Source of the DNA: Bacteroidales bacterium
Lineage (GTDB): Bacteria > Bacteroidota > Bacteroidia > Bacteroidales > VadinHA17
Direction of reading: 5' to 3'
Assembly: GCA_003157055.1 (NCBI GenBank)
Contig: PMIG01000166.1
Location: 7,890 to 14,266 of the forward strand
DNA length: 6,377 bases
Shown here piece after piece: positions 1-5,973 of this stretch; within the stretch, counting starts at the first letter, position 1, and every line of letters begins with the position of its first letter. The position numbers and the translations under genes were made by a program. The notes under the pieces were generated by a model. The model saw nothing but the letters and a program-made list of their open reading frames with translations. It made no database searches and had not been told where the DNA came from.

Positions 1-249
1 TTCAGCAACGACAAATATGCAATGATACATGCATGCAGGATCCTCCGTTATTCTGCAGGCAATTTTTATATCAACGACAAGCCGACAGGAGCCATGGTGG
101 GTCAGCAGCCTTTCGGCGGGGCAAGAGCTTCCGGCACAAACGACAAGGCCGGCAGCTACCTCAACCTCACACGCTGGGTTAGCCCCAGAACAATTAAGGA
201 AACCCTCATTCCCCCAACGGATTTCAGGTATCCCTTTATGGATAAATGA
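1..249 (+). CDS. pruA: 1-pyrroline-5-carboxylate (L-glutamate gamma-semialdehyde) dehydrogenase, C-terminal fragment
   Basis: The reading frame is open from base 1 and ends at TGA 247-249, giving the last 82 residues; the true start and the catalytic Cys/Glu lie left of the window. The stretches GNFYINDKPTGA, VGQQPFGGARASGTNDKAGS and RWVSPRTIKET are the characteristic C-terminal signature of the aldehyde dehydrogenase subfamily that oxidises glutamate semialdehyde (P5C) to glutamate with NAD+, the second step of proline catabolism. The QPFGGARASGTNDKAG segment lies in the family's substrate-binding and oligomer-contact region. The protein ends in a short PPTDFRYPFMDK tail, as in stand-alone P5C dehydrogenases rather than in bifunctional PutA, where further domains may follow. 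It is cytoplasmic, with no sign of frameshift. An ATG at 22 is internal and not the start. Identity comes from motif recognition and is strong; whether a proline dehydrogenase gene lies upstream cannot be seen. Confidence 0.93.
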   Translation, partial: FSNDKYAMIHACRILRYSAGNFYINDKPTGAMVGQQPFGGARASGTNDKAGSYLNLTRWVSPRTIKETLIPPTDFRYPFMDK

Positions 250-261
250 GAAAAAAGTGTC

Positions 262-292
262 TTTCCCTGTCGGATAGTCCGTCATATATTTG
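262..292 (+). promoter_or_regulatory. Candidate Bacteroidota-type sigma-A promoter ahead of the lipid kinase gene
   Basis: TATATTTG at 285-292 matches the Bacteroidota -7 consensus TAnnTTTG exactly. TTTC at 262-265 lies exactly 19 bases upstream and matches three of the four bases of the -33 consensus TTTG, so box quality and spacing both fit. Transcription would start near base 299, leaving a leader of about 55 bases before the ATG at 354. This suggests the kinase gene (and perhaps the hexosaminidase gene after it) is transcribed separately from pruA. It is a consensus match only; such AT-rich matches also arise by chance. Confidence 0.42.
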
Positions 293-314
293 ATTTCGTC
301 ATAGAAAATATTGA

Positions 315-324
315 CCTTCGTGGT
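315..324. repeat. Possible relic half-site of the CACAAAGG palindrome
   Basis: CCTTCGTGGT here differs at one base from CCTTTGTGGT, the outer right arm of the palindrome at 5893-5902, and like it lies between genes. It has no partner arm nearby, so if related it is a degraded end. A 9-of-10 match can occur by chance in a window this size. Confidence 0.15.
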
Positions 325-353
325 CTCTTTAAAAAAGAGTGAGGTAAACGGTT

Positions 354-1265
354 ATGGGTTGTGAGGAGCTAAACAGATCTCTTTTTATTTTAAATCCGAA
401 TGCAGGGGTTATCCCTGCCAAGCTTATTATTCCAAAATTGCTTGAGATCCGGAAAAACGAATTGTCATGCTTCAAGTCATTAAGCATCGATGAATCGGGT
501 ACGCATATTAAGCAATCATTCGATAAGTTCGACGTATTTATTGCTGCCGGCGGTGACGGAACAGTCAGGACAGTGGCCGCAGAGCTTGTGGGTAGCCAGA
601 AGGTATTCGGCGTACTGCCGATGGGGTCGGGAAACGGTTTTGCAAAGGAATTTGGATTCAGGACCAATATATCTTCTCTTCTCTCAGATATTAAAAAAGC
701 CGAAAGTGTCAAGATTGACGTGATAGAGCTTAACGACCAGGTCTGCCTCAACGTGGCAGGCGTCGGACTCGACAGCTTTGTCGCCCACTCCTTTGACAAA
801 GCTAAGATACGCGGCTTATGGTCTTATATCTGGCAGACATTCATGAATTTCTTTCTGCTAAAACCTGTCCATATAACACTTCAGATAGAAGGAGAGGAAC
901 CGATAACCGAAGATCTTTTCGTTCTTTCGATAGCTAATACAAGACAATTTGGCAATAATGCATTTATAGCGCCTGAAGCTAAACCTAACGACGGGATCAT
1001 CGACATTGTTCTTGTAAAGCCTTTCCCGAAAATTATTGCTCCTCTCTTCGTGTACCGTCTTTTCAGGGGAACAATGAAAAACTCAAAATATATCAGGTAT
1101 ATCAAAACCGATAAGCCTTTCACCATAAAAACAAATGAGACACGTTTCCATATCGACGGTGAGGCTATTGAATTTAAAGGCGATGTGGTGGTGAATATTA
1201 AAAAGGATGTTCTGAAGGTCTTAAAGACAAAACATTCAAAACGACCTGTACCCGTTTCTTCCTGA
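354..1265 (+). CDS. Diacylglycerol/sphingosine kinase family lipid kinase (YegS/DgkB-like)
   Basis: This 303-residue protein has the usual length and motif order of bacterial DAGK-catalytic-domain lipid kinases. The N-terminal strand with LNPNAG (residues 13-18) opens the nucleotide-binding lobe, AAGGDGTVRTVA (64-75) carries the GGDGT ATP-binding signature, LPMGSGNGFA (88-97) is the second phosphate loop, and HIDGE (266-270) is the conserved Asp-Gly-Glu near the C-terminus. The family phosphorylates a lipid hydroxyl (diacylglycerol, sphingoid base or related lipid) with ATP at the inner membrane face; the substrate here is not determined. There is no signal peptide; a hydrophobic patch around residues 158-175 (SYIWQTFMNFFLLKP) may touch the membrane. 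The second loop reads GSGNG where many bacterial members have GT-x-ND. The ATG at 354 is preceded by GAGG at 341-344 with a 9-base spacer, a plausible ribosome site that favours this start. The hexosaminidase gene follows after 38 bases in the same direction, so cotranscription is likely. Confidence 0.92.
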   Translation: MGCEELNRSLFILNPNAGVIPAKLIIPKLLEIRKNELSCFKSLSIDESGTHIKQSFDKFDVFIAAGGDGTVRTVAAELVGSQKVFGVLPMGSGNGFAKEFGFRTNISSLLSDIKKAESVKIDVIELNDQVCLNVAGVGLDSFVAHSFDKAKIRGLWSYIWQTFMNFFLLKPVHITLQIEGEEPITEDLFVLSIANTRQFGNNAFIAPEAKPNDGIIDIVLVKPFPKIIAPLFVYRLFRGTMKNSKYIRYIKTDKPFTIKTNETRFHIDGEAIEFKGDVVVNIKKDVLKVLKTKHSKRPVPVSS

Positions 1266-1271
1266 AAATAG

Positions 1272-1311
1272 TTTTTCATACCTTAAGCCGAATCTTTCAG
1301 GCTATGAAAAA
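1272..1311 (+). other. Inverted repeat enclosing the hexosaminidase start codon
   Basis: TTTTTCATA at 1272-1280 is a perfect reverse complement of TATGAAAAA at 1303-1311, which contains the ATG start at 1304. The two arms are separated by 22 bases. A second 7-base pair, CCTGAAA (1261-1267) and TTTCAGG (1295-1301), overlaps the same region and would compete with it. If the RNA folded this way the start codon would be paired. The stem is AT-rich, and ATGAAAAA is a common opening for signal-peptide genes, so it may be coincidence. Confidence 0.25.
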
Positions 1312-3157
1312 GCTTCTCGTAATTCCATTCCTTTTTCTCATTCTTTCAGCTTTCGGGCAAGCCGGGGGAATAAGCATTATACCACAACCTGCAGAAATGC
1401 AACCGGGAACCGGTTCTTTCAGGCTTAGGGGAGGGACCACAATTTCGTACGATAACCCTTCAGGGAAACAGGTGGCGGAAATGCTTGCCTTGAAGCTTGA
1501 CCTGGCGTCCGGATTCAAAATAAAAGTGAAAGAGGGAACCGGGGGTTCCATTCAGCTTAACATAAATAAGGAACTGGATTCGCGGCTTGGAACGGAAGGG
1601 TATAAACTTTCTGTCACTTCAAAAAATATTGTAATCTCTGCCAATCAGCCGGCCGGACTTTTTTACGCCATGCAGAGCCTCCTGCAGATTATGCCGCCGG
1701 AATGCAAGAGCGCTCCCGCAGTAAATATAACTGATTACCCTCGCTTCCCCTGGCGCGGCATCATGCTCGACGTGAGCCGCAATTTCTTTACAAAAGAGGA
1801 AGTAAAAAAATATATCGACGAGATCGCCGGATTCAAATTCAATATCTTCCACTGGCATCTTACCGACGATAACGGATGGAGAATTGAAATAAAATCACTG
1901 CCGAAGCTTACAGAGATCGGAGCCTGGCGCGTAGCCCGTTCCGGACATTTCGGCGATCGCGACAATCCCATGCCCGGTGAACCTGCTACAGTCGGTGGAT
2001 TCTATACCCGGGAAGATATCAGGGAGATAGTTAAATATGCACAGGACAGGTTTATAACAATTGTTCCCGAGGTCGATGTTCCTGGCCATAGCATGGCTGC
2101 CATAGCTTCATACCCTGAACTCTGCTGCACTAAAAATCCTGATATAAAGGTAAACCCCGGTACTGCTTTCTCCGAATGGTATGGCGATGGTACGTTCAAA
2201 ATGCTCGTTGATAACACTCTGAATCCGTCGGATGAGAAAGTATATGAATTCCTCGATAAGGTATTCACTGAGCTGGCTCAGCTTTTCCCCGGTCAGTATA
2301 TTCATGCCGGCGGTGATGAGTGCTACAAGGGATACTGGGAAGCTGATCCCGGATGCCAGGCATTGATGAAAAAGCTTGGCATGACAAAGGTGGAGCAGCT
2401 TCAGGGTTATTTTGTGAATCGTGTTGAAAAAATACTTCAGTCGAAAGGAAAAAAGCTTATAGGCTGGGATGAGATCCTCGAAGCAGGCATCTCTCCAGAT
2501 GCAACAGTCATGAGCTGGAGAGGCATTAAGGGTGGCATTGAGGCTGCAAAGCTAGGTCATTATGTCGTTATGACTCCAACATCCTTTACGTACCTCGACT
2601 ACCAGCAGGGTGAAAAGACAATTGAACCTCCTCTTTATTCAGACCTGCGTCTCATGAAATGCTATAGCTTCGATCCGGTTCCTGAAGGTATAGATTCAAA
2701 ATATATTCTCGGCGGGCAGGGTAACCTGTGGACAGAACAGATACCGGAGTTCCGCCATGCCGAATACATGACCTGGCCCAGGGGATGGGCCCTGGCTGAA
2801 GATTTCTGGACTCCGGTTGAAAAAAAGAACTGGGATGATTTTATTATAAGAGTGGAACGGCAATTTTTAAGGAATGATTATTCGGGGATCAACTATTCAA
2901 GAGCTATATTTGACCCGGTAATTTCTGCCGGTAAAACCGATGGCAAAACAATGGTGGAGATGAGCGCCGAAGCGCCAAGGCTCAAAATCTATTATACCAT
3001 CGACGACCAGATGCCGGATGATCATTCACCCGAATACATAAAACCATTTGAAATTCCCGCCGGGGGACCGGTAACGCTGCGGGTCATTGCATACAGGGAC
3101 GGCAAACCTGCCGGCCATCTTATCACAATTAGTCCCGATGATTTAAAAAAAAGATAA
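1304..3157 (+). CDS. Secreted GH20 beta-N-acetylhexosaminidase
   Basis: This 617-residue exo-glycosidase removes terminal beta-linked GlcNAc or GalNAc from glycans by substrate-assisted catalysis. It opens with a Sec signal peptide (MKK, hydrophobic core 4-17, probable cleavage near residues 18-20, no lipobox Cys), so it should be periplasmic or surface-exposed. Residues 23-145 form the GH20 N-terminal alpha/beta domain (start IIPQPAEMQPG). The TIM barrel begins at FPWRGIMLDVSRNFF (about 149) and shows HWHLTDDNGWR (183-193), the catalytic pair D338-E339 in HAGGDEC, GWDE (387-390), W405, and GGQGNLWTE (470-478) with the sugar-stacking Trp and Glu. All key residues are present. Residues from about 548 to 610 look like a chitobiase/hexosaminidase C-terminal (Fn3-associated) beta domain, with IYYTIDD, SPEY and LRVIAYRDGKPAG. 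The frame ends in tandem TAA codons. The start at 1304 fits the signal peptide; only a weak CAGG precedes it. The natural substrate (chitin, peptidoglycan or host/algal glycans) cannot be told. Confidence 0.95.
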   Translation: MKKLLVIPFLFLILSAFGQAGGISIIPQPAEMQPGTGSFRLRGGTTISYDNPSGKQVAEMLALKLDLASGFKIKVKEGTGGSIQLNINKELDSRLGTEGYKLSVTSKNIVISANQPAGLFYAMQSLLQIMPPECKSAPAVNITDYPRFPWRGIMLDVSRNFFTKEEVKKYIDEIAGFKFNIFHWHLTDDNGWRIEIKSLPKLTEIGAWRVARSGHFGDRDNPMPGEPATVGGFYTREDIREIVKYAQDRFITIVPEVDVPGHSMAAIASYPELCCTKNPDIKVNPGTAFSEWYGDGTFKMLVDNTLNPSDEKVYEFLDKVFTELAQLFPGQYIHAGGDECYKGYWEADPGCQALMKKLGMTKVEQLQGYFVNRVEKILQSKGKKLIGWDEILEAGISPDATVMSWRGIKGGIEAAKLGHYVVMTPTSFTYLDYQQGEKTIEPPLYSDLRLMKCYSFDPVPEGIDSKYILGGQGNLWTEQIPEFRHAEYMTWPRGWALAEDFWTPVEKKNWDDFIIRVERQFLRNDYSGINYSRAIFDPVISAGKTDGKTMVEMSAEAPRLKIYYTIDDQMPDDHSPEYIKPFEIPAGGPVTLRVIAYRDGKPAGHLITISPDDLKKR

Positions 3158-3214
3158 TAACTGAAAAATGATATTTTTACTTTACTCTTAAAAAGATTGT
3201 CGTTCCTGTCAGAT

Positions 3215-3296
3215 AACCCCCTTTCCTGTTTCCCCCAGGGGGGAAAAGCTTTCCCTGAAACTCCTTCCCCCGTGGGGGAAGGTCGGGTTGGGGGTT
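3215..3296. repeat. GC-rich double-hairpin intergenic repeat
   Basis: This 82-base block is bounded by AACCCCC (3215-3221) and its complement GGGGGTT (3290-3296). Inside are two near-perfect hairpins: TTTCCCCC (3229-3236) with GGGGGAAA (3239-3246), and CCTTCCCCC (3263-3271) with GGGGGAAGG (3274-3282), the latter a perfect 9-base stem on a 2-base loop. A third, competing stem GGGAAA/TTTCCC lies at 3241-3255. The base composition is sharply different from its AT-rich flanks. From memory, very similar C5/G5 double-palindrome blocks recur between genes in many Bacteroidota genomes; that is recall, not a search. It sits 57 bases past the hexosaminidase stop and 37 bases before the next ATG, so the transcript would carry it either as a 3' end structure or as a leader. 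No T-tract directly follows a stem, so it is not a classical intrinsic terminator. Confidence 0.72.
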
Positions 3297-3333
3297 TGAA
3301 CTTGATTTGATTTTATTCATAACTAGTTAATAT

Positions 3334-5790
3334 ATGAACTTCATCAACTTCACAAAAAAGGCAGCAACATTAAGTATTCTCCTGATCGCTTCACAATCAT
3401 TGCCTCTTAAGTCCCAGGCTCTTTCCGAAATTGAAGCCAGACGCGTTACCCTGCCAAACGGCTGGTCGCTGACACCTGTAGGTAAAATGGTGCCAGTGGG
3501 TGATCTTCCCCTGAATATTGCAGTCTCGCCCGATAATAAGCTGGCAGCTGTTACAAACAACGGGGAGAGTGATCAGTCTTTAGAGCTTATAGATATTAAA
3601 CGTGGGGTCGTTACAGATTCCGTTCCGATAAGGAAATCCTGGGTTGGCCTGGTCTTTTCCGATGACGGGAAATATCTGTACGCCTCAGGGGGAAATGATA
3701 ACATGATAATCAGGTATGCCGTGAACAAGAATCATCTTTCTCCGGTGGATACTTTTAAACTTGGAAAGCCATGGCCGACAAAGATTTCGGTTGCAGGTAT
3801 CGCAGTCGACGGGGTAAAGAAAAGGCTTTATGCCGTTACCACAGAGAACAATGCTCTTTATATTATTGATACCGAATCAAAGAAAGTCATATCGTCAACT
3901 CCGCTTGGAGGAGAAGGCTACACCTGTATCCTTTCACCCGATCGTAAAACTCTTTATATAACCTGCTGGGGCTGCGATAAGGTTGTTGTATTCAACACCG
4001 ATTCACAGATGATGACCAGGAAAATTGCCGTCGGCGATAACCCGAATGACATGTGCATGACCAAAAACGGCCAGTTCCTGTTTGTTGCAAATGCAAACGA
4101 TAACAGCGTCTCAGTGATCGACACGAGACAGATGAAGGTTGTTGAAACTCTTAATTCGGCTCTCTATCCTGATTCTCCCAGCGGATCGACAACAAACGGC
4201 GTTGCGTTGAGCACCGATGAAAAGACTCTTTACGTTGCCAATGCCGATAATAACTGCCTTGCCGTTTTTGATGTTTCTGTACCCGGTTCAAGCAAAGGCA
4301 AGGGATTCATCCCTGCAGGCTGGTACCCGACTTGTGTCAGAATTGCAAAGGATAATATTCTTGTCAGCAATGGGAAAGGACTCTCTTCCATGGCAAATCC
4401 GTACGGACCAAACCCTATGAGAAAAGGTTCGGAGGTTATCTACGAGCAGGGAGGAAGGGCTGTTAAGATAAAAGAACAGTATATAGGAGGACTTTTCACA
4501 GGTGCGCTTGGCATAATAAAAACTCCTGACGACAAACAGCTTGGTGTTTATTCGCAGGCAGTATATAAAAACACGCCCTACATAAAGGATAAAGAGCTGC
4601 TTTCTGACGGCATTGCAGGCAATCCCGTTCCTCAGAAAGTTGGTGATCCCTCTCCCATCAAACATGTCTTTTATATAATCAAGGAGAACAGGACTTACGA
4701 CCAGGTTCTTGGCGACATGAAGGAGGGTAACGGCGATGCAAATCTTTGTTTGTTTGGTGAAAATGTAACTCCGAATGAGCATGCTCTTGCCAGGGAATTT
4801 GTCCTGCTTGATAATTTTTATGTAAATGGCGAAGTAAGCGCCGACGGTCACAACTGGTCTATGGGTGGCTATGCAACTGACTATCTTGAGAAGACCTGGC
4901 CAACAAACTATGGAGGACGTGGCGGATCATACTCCGCTGAAGGAAACAGGGAGATCGCAAACAATAAAAACGGGTTCCTCTGGGATATGTGCCAGAGAAA
5001 TGGTGTCAGCTACCGTACTTACGGAGAGTTTATGGCTGATAACGGCAAACCCAATTTACCTGTTTTAAAAAATCACTATTGTCCATACTTCGCAACATGG
5101 AATCAGTCGATAAAAGATACAATAAGGTTCGGCGAGTGGAAGCGCGATTTTGATTCGCTCATGGCAATAAATGCTGTTCCGCAAATGAATACCATCAGGT
5201 TTATAAACGATCATACCATGGGGTTAAGCAGGGGAAGGCTCTCTCCATTAGCCCAGGTTGCCGACAATGATCTTGCAGTGGGAATGTTTGTCGATTACCT
5301 CAGCCATAGCTCAATCTGGGACAAAAGTCTTATCGTCATTGTTGAAGACGATGCACAGAACGGTCCGGATCATGTGGATGCCCATCGCAGCACGGCATAT
5401 CTTGCCGGGGGTTATGTTAAAAAGGGATTTGTCGATCATACTGCTTATACTACTACCGGGCTTTTGCGAACCATGGAGCTTATCCTTGGGCTTCCGCCTA
5501 TGACGCAATATGATGCAGCATCTATACCTCTCTGGAGAAGTCTTAATAATGTCCCTGATCATCCGGTATTCAACGTAAGGCCGAATATTATGGATCTTAA
5601 TGAAAAGAATACGGCCGAAAACAGATGGCAGGAGATGAGCGAGAAGTTTGATTTTACAGCCGAGGATAAGGTTAATGACGCTCAGTTCAACGAAGTGATC
5701 TGGAAAGCCGTAAAGGGTATCGATTCTCCTTGTCCGCCGTCGGTAAGGGCAGCATTCCTGAAAACAGGTAGTGAAGTTGATGATAATTAA
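3334..5790 (+). CDS. Secreted YncE-like beta-propeller fused to PLC/acid-phosphatase-type phosphoesterase
   Basis: This 818-residue protein starts with a signal peptide (basic NFTKKAA, hydrophobic core about 11-22, probable cleavage after SQA near residue 28), so it is exported. Residues about 50-400 form a YVTN/YncE-type beta-propeller: blades repeat the pattern of SPD-x-K or DGKYLY followed by a small-residue turn and a V/I-x-V-x-D strand, for example LYITCWGCDKVVVFNTDS, FLFVANANDNSVSVIDT and LYVANADNNCLAVFD. From about residue 442 the chain becomes a phosphoesterase of the phospholipase C/acid phosphatase family in the alkaline-phosphatase fold: HVFYIIKENRTYDQVLGD (444-461, with the family's ENR-T/S motif), GEVSADGHNW (499-508), and the metal-site region VEDDAQNGPDHVDAHRS (670-686). 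The usual metal and nucleophile motifs look intact, so an active phosphodiesterase or phosphatase is likely, but the substrate is unknown. The same two-domain order is known as the bifunctional YncE family/alkaline phosphatase family type. No clear Shine-Dalgarno precedes the ATG; the start fits the signal peptide. Confidence 0.9.
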   Translation: MNFINFTKKAATLSILLIASQSLPLKSQALSEIEARRVTLPNGWSLTPVGKMVPVGDLPLNIAVSPDNKLAAVTNNGESDQSLELIDIKRGVVTDSVPIRKSWVGLVFSDDGKYLYASGGNDNMIIRYAVNKNHLSPVDTFKLGKPWPTKISVAGIAVDGVKKRLYAVTTENNALYIIDTESKKVISSTPLGGEGYTCILSPDRKTLYITCWGCDKVVVFNTDSQMMTRKIAVGDNPNDMCMTKNGQFLFVANANDNSVSVIDTRQMKVVETLNSALYPDSPSGSTTNGVALSTDEKTLYVANADNNCLAVFDVSVPGSSKGKGFIPAGWYPTCVRIAKDNILVSNGKGLSSMANPYGPNPMRKGSEVIYEQGGRAVKIKEQYIGGLFTGALGIIKTPDDKQLGVYSQAVYKNTPYIKDKELLSDGIAGNPVPQKVGDPSPIKHVFYIIKENRTYDQVLGDMKEGNGDANLCLFGENVTPNEHALAREFVLLDNFYVNGEVSADGHNWSMGGYATDYLEKTWPTNYGGRGGSYSAEGNREIANNKNGFLWDMCQRNGVSYRTYGEFMADNGKPNLPVLKNHYCPYFATWNQSIKDTIRFGEWKRDFDSLMAINAVPQMNTIRFINDHTMGLSRGRLSPLAQVADNDLAVGMFVDYLSHSSIWDKSLIVIVEDDAQNGPDHVDAHRSTAYLAGGYVKKGFVDHTAYTTTGLLRTMELILGLPPMTQYDAASIPLWRSLNNVPDHPVFNVRPNIMDLNEKNTAENRWQEMSEKFDFTAEDKVNDAQFNEVIWKAVKGIDSPCPPSVRAAFLKTGSEVDDN

Positions 5791-5795
5791 AAAGA

Positions 5796-5907
5796 TTTAA
5801 CCACAAAGGACACGAAGGATAACACAAAGGGACACAAAGGTTAATTTCTTAACAGATTACCCTCTGAGCGCCTTGGTGAAGCCCTTTGAGCTCCTTTGTG
5901 GTAAAAT
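5796..5907. repeat. Palindromic element built of CACAAAGG units
   Basis: Four CACAAAGG-like units lie on the left arm at 5802, 5811, 5823 and 5833, and four complementary units lie on the right arm at 5861-5868, 5871-5878, 5883-5890 and 5893-5900. The unit spacings mirror each other (9, 12 and 10 on the left; 10, 12 and 10 on the right), so the units pair in register across a central loop at 5841-5860. The outer arms are strongest: ACCACAAAGGA (5800-5810) is the exact complement of 5892-5902, and pairing extends to 5796/5906-5907 with one mismatch. The inner right-arm units have diverged. A small GTTAA/TTAAC hairpin sits in the loop. It begins a few bases after the phosphoesterase stop and lies in a convergent junction. 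I recall similar ACCACAAAGG blocks scattered between genes in many environmental bacterial genomes; no coding potential or transposase is visible. Confidence 0.75.
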
Positions 5908-5914
5908 TTTATTT

Positions 5915-5945
5915 AAAAAAGGTGCAGACCATCGATCCGCACCTT
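5915..5945 (-). terminator. Intrinsic terminator of the minus-strand TonB-domain gene
   Basis: Read on the minus strand, AAGGTGC (5945-5939) and GCACCTT (5925-5919) form a perfect 7-base stem on a 13-base loop, and the transcript runs straight into a T-run (5920-5915). The hairpin lies 28 bases past the TonB-domain stop codon at 5974-5976, the expected place. On the plus strand the stem is followed by AATTA and no T-run, so it should work mainly leftward; the CACAAAGG palindrome may serve the opposing gene. Confidence 0.7.
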
Positions 5946-5973
5946 AATTACATTGAACTTTATCGTATGAAGA

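Noticed and set aside
22..249. A separate small 75-codon gene starting at ATG 22
   Set aside because: The frame is open from base 1 and the upstream residues continue the aldehyde dehydrogenase sequence, so this ATG is internal.
325..339. CTCTTT-AAA-AAAGAG hairpin just before the kinase ribosome site, as a terminator for pruA
   Set aside because: The stem is short and AT-rich with no following T-run, and it sits downstream of the candidate promoter; too weak to call.
329..799. 156-codon minus-strand open frame opposite the lipid kinase gene
   Set aside because: It lies antisense to a gene with clear family motifs, has no recognisable domain, and is explained by the codon pattern of the real gene.
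881..1279. 132-codon minus-strand open frame opposite the 3' end of the kinase gene
   Set aside because: Antisense shadow; no family resemblance, and the sense strand has the conserved HIDGE motif.
3164..3178. AAAAAT-GAT-ATTTTT hairpin after the hexosaminidase stop, as a terminator
   Set aside because: The stem is made only of A-T pairs and would be unstable; the GC-rich repeat beyond it is a better candidate for a transcript-end structure.
3302..3309. TTGATTTG as a -7 promoter box for the propeller-phosphoesterase gene
   Set aside because: It misses the conserved A of TAnnTTTG, and there is no TTTG-like box at the right spacing (the bases there are AAGG).
4288..4851. 187-codon minus-strand open frame inside the phosphoesterase gene
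   Set aside because: It is long for a chance frame but lies wholly opposite well-conserved propeller and ENRT-motif sequence, and its translation (Cys- and Ile-rich, no domain pattern) looks like a shadow.
5802..5900. CRISPR-like array, because of the repeated CACAAAGG units
   Set aside because: Units are 8 bases with 1-4 base gaps and are arranged as mirrored arms; there are no spacers of CRISPR size and no cas genes.
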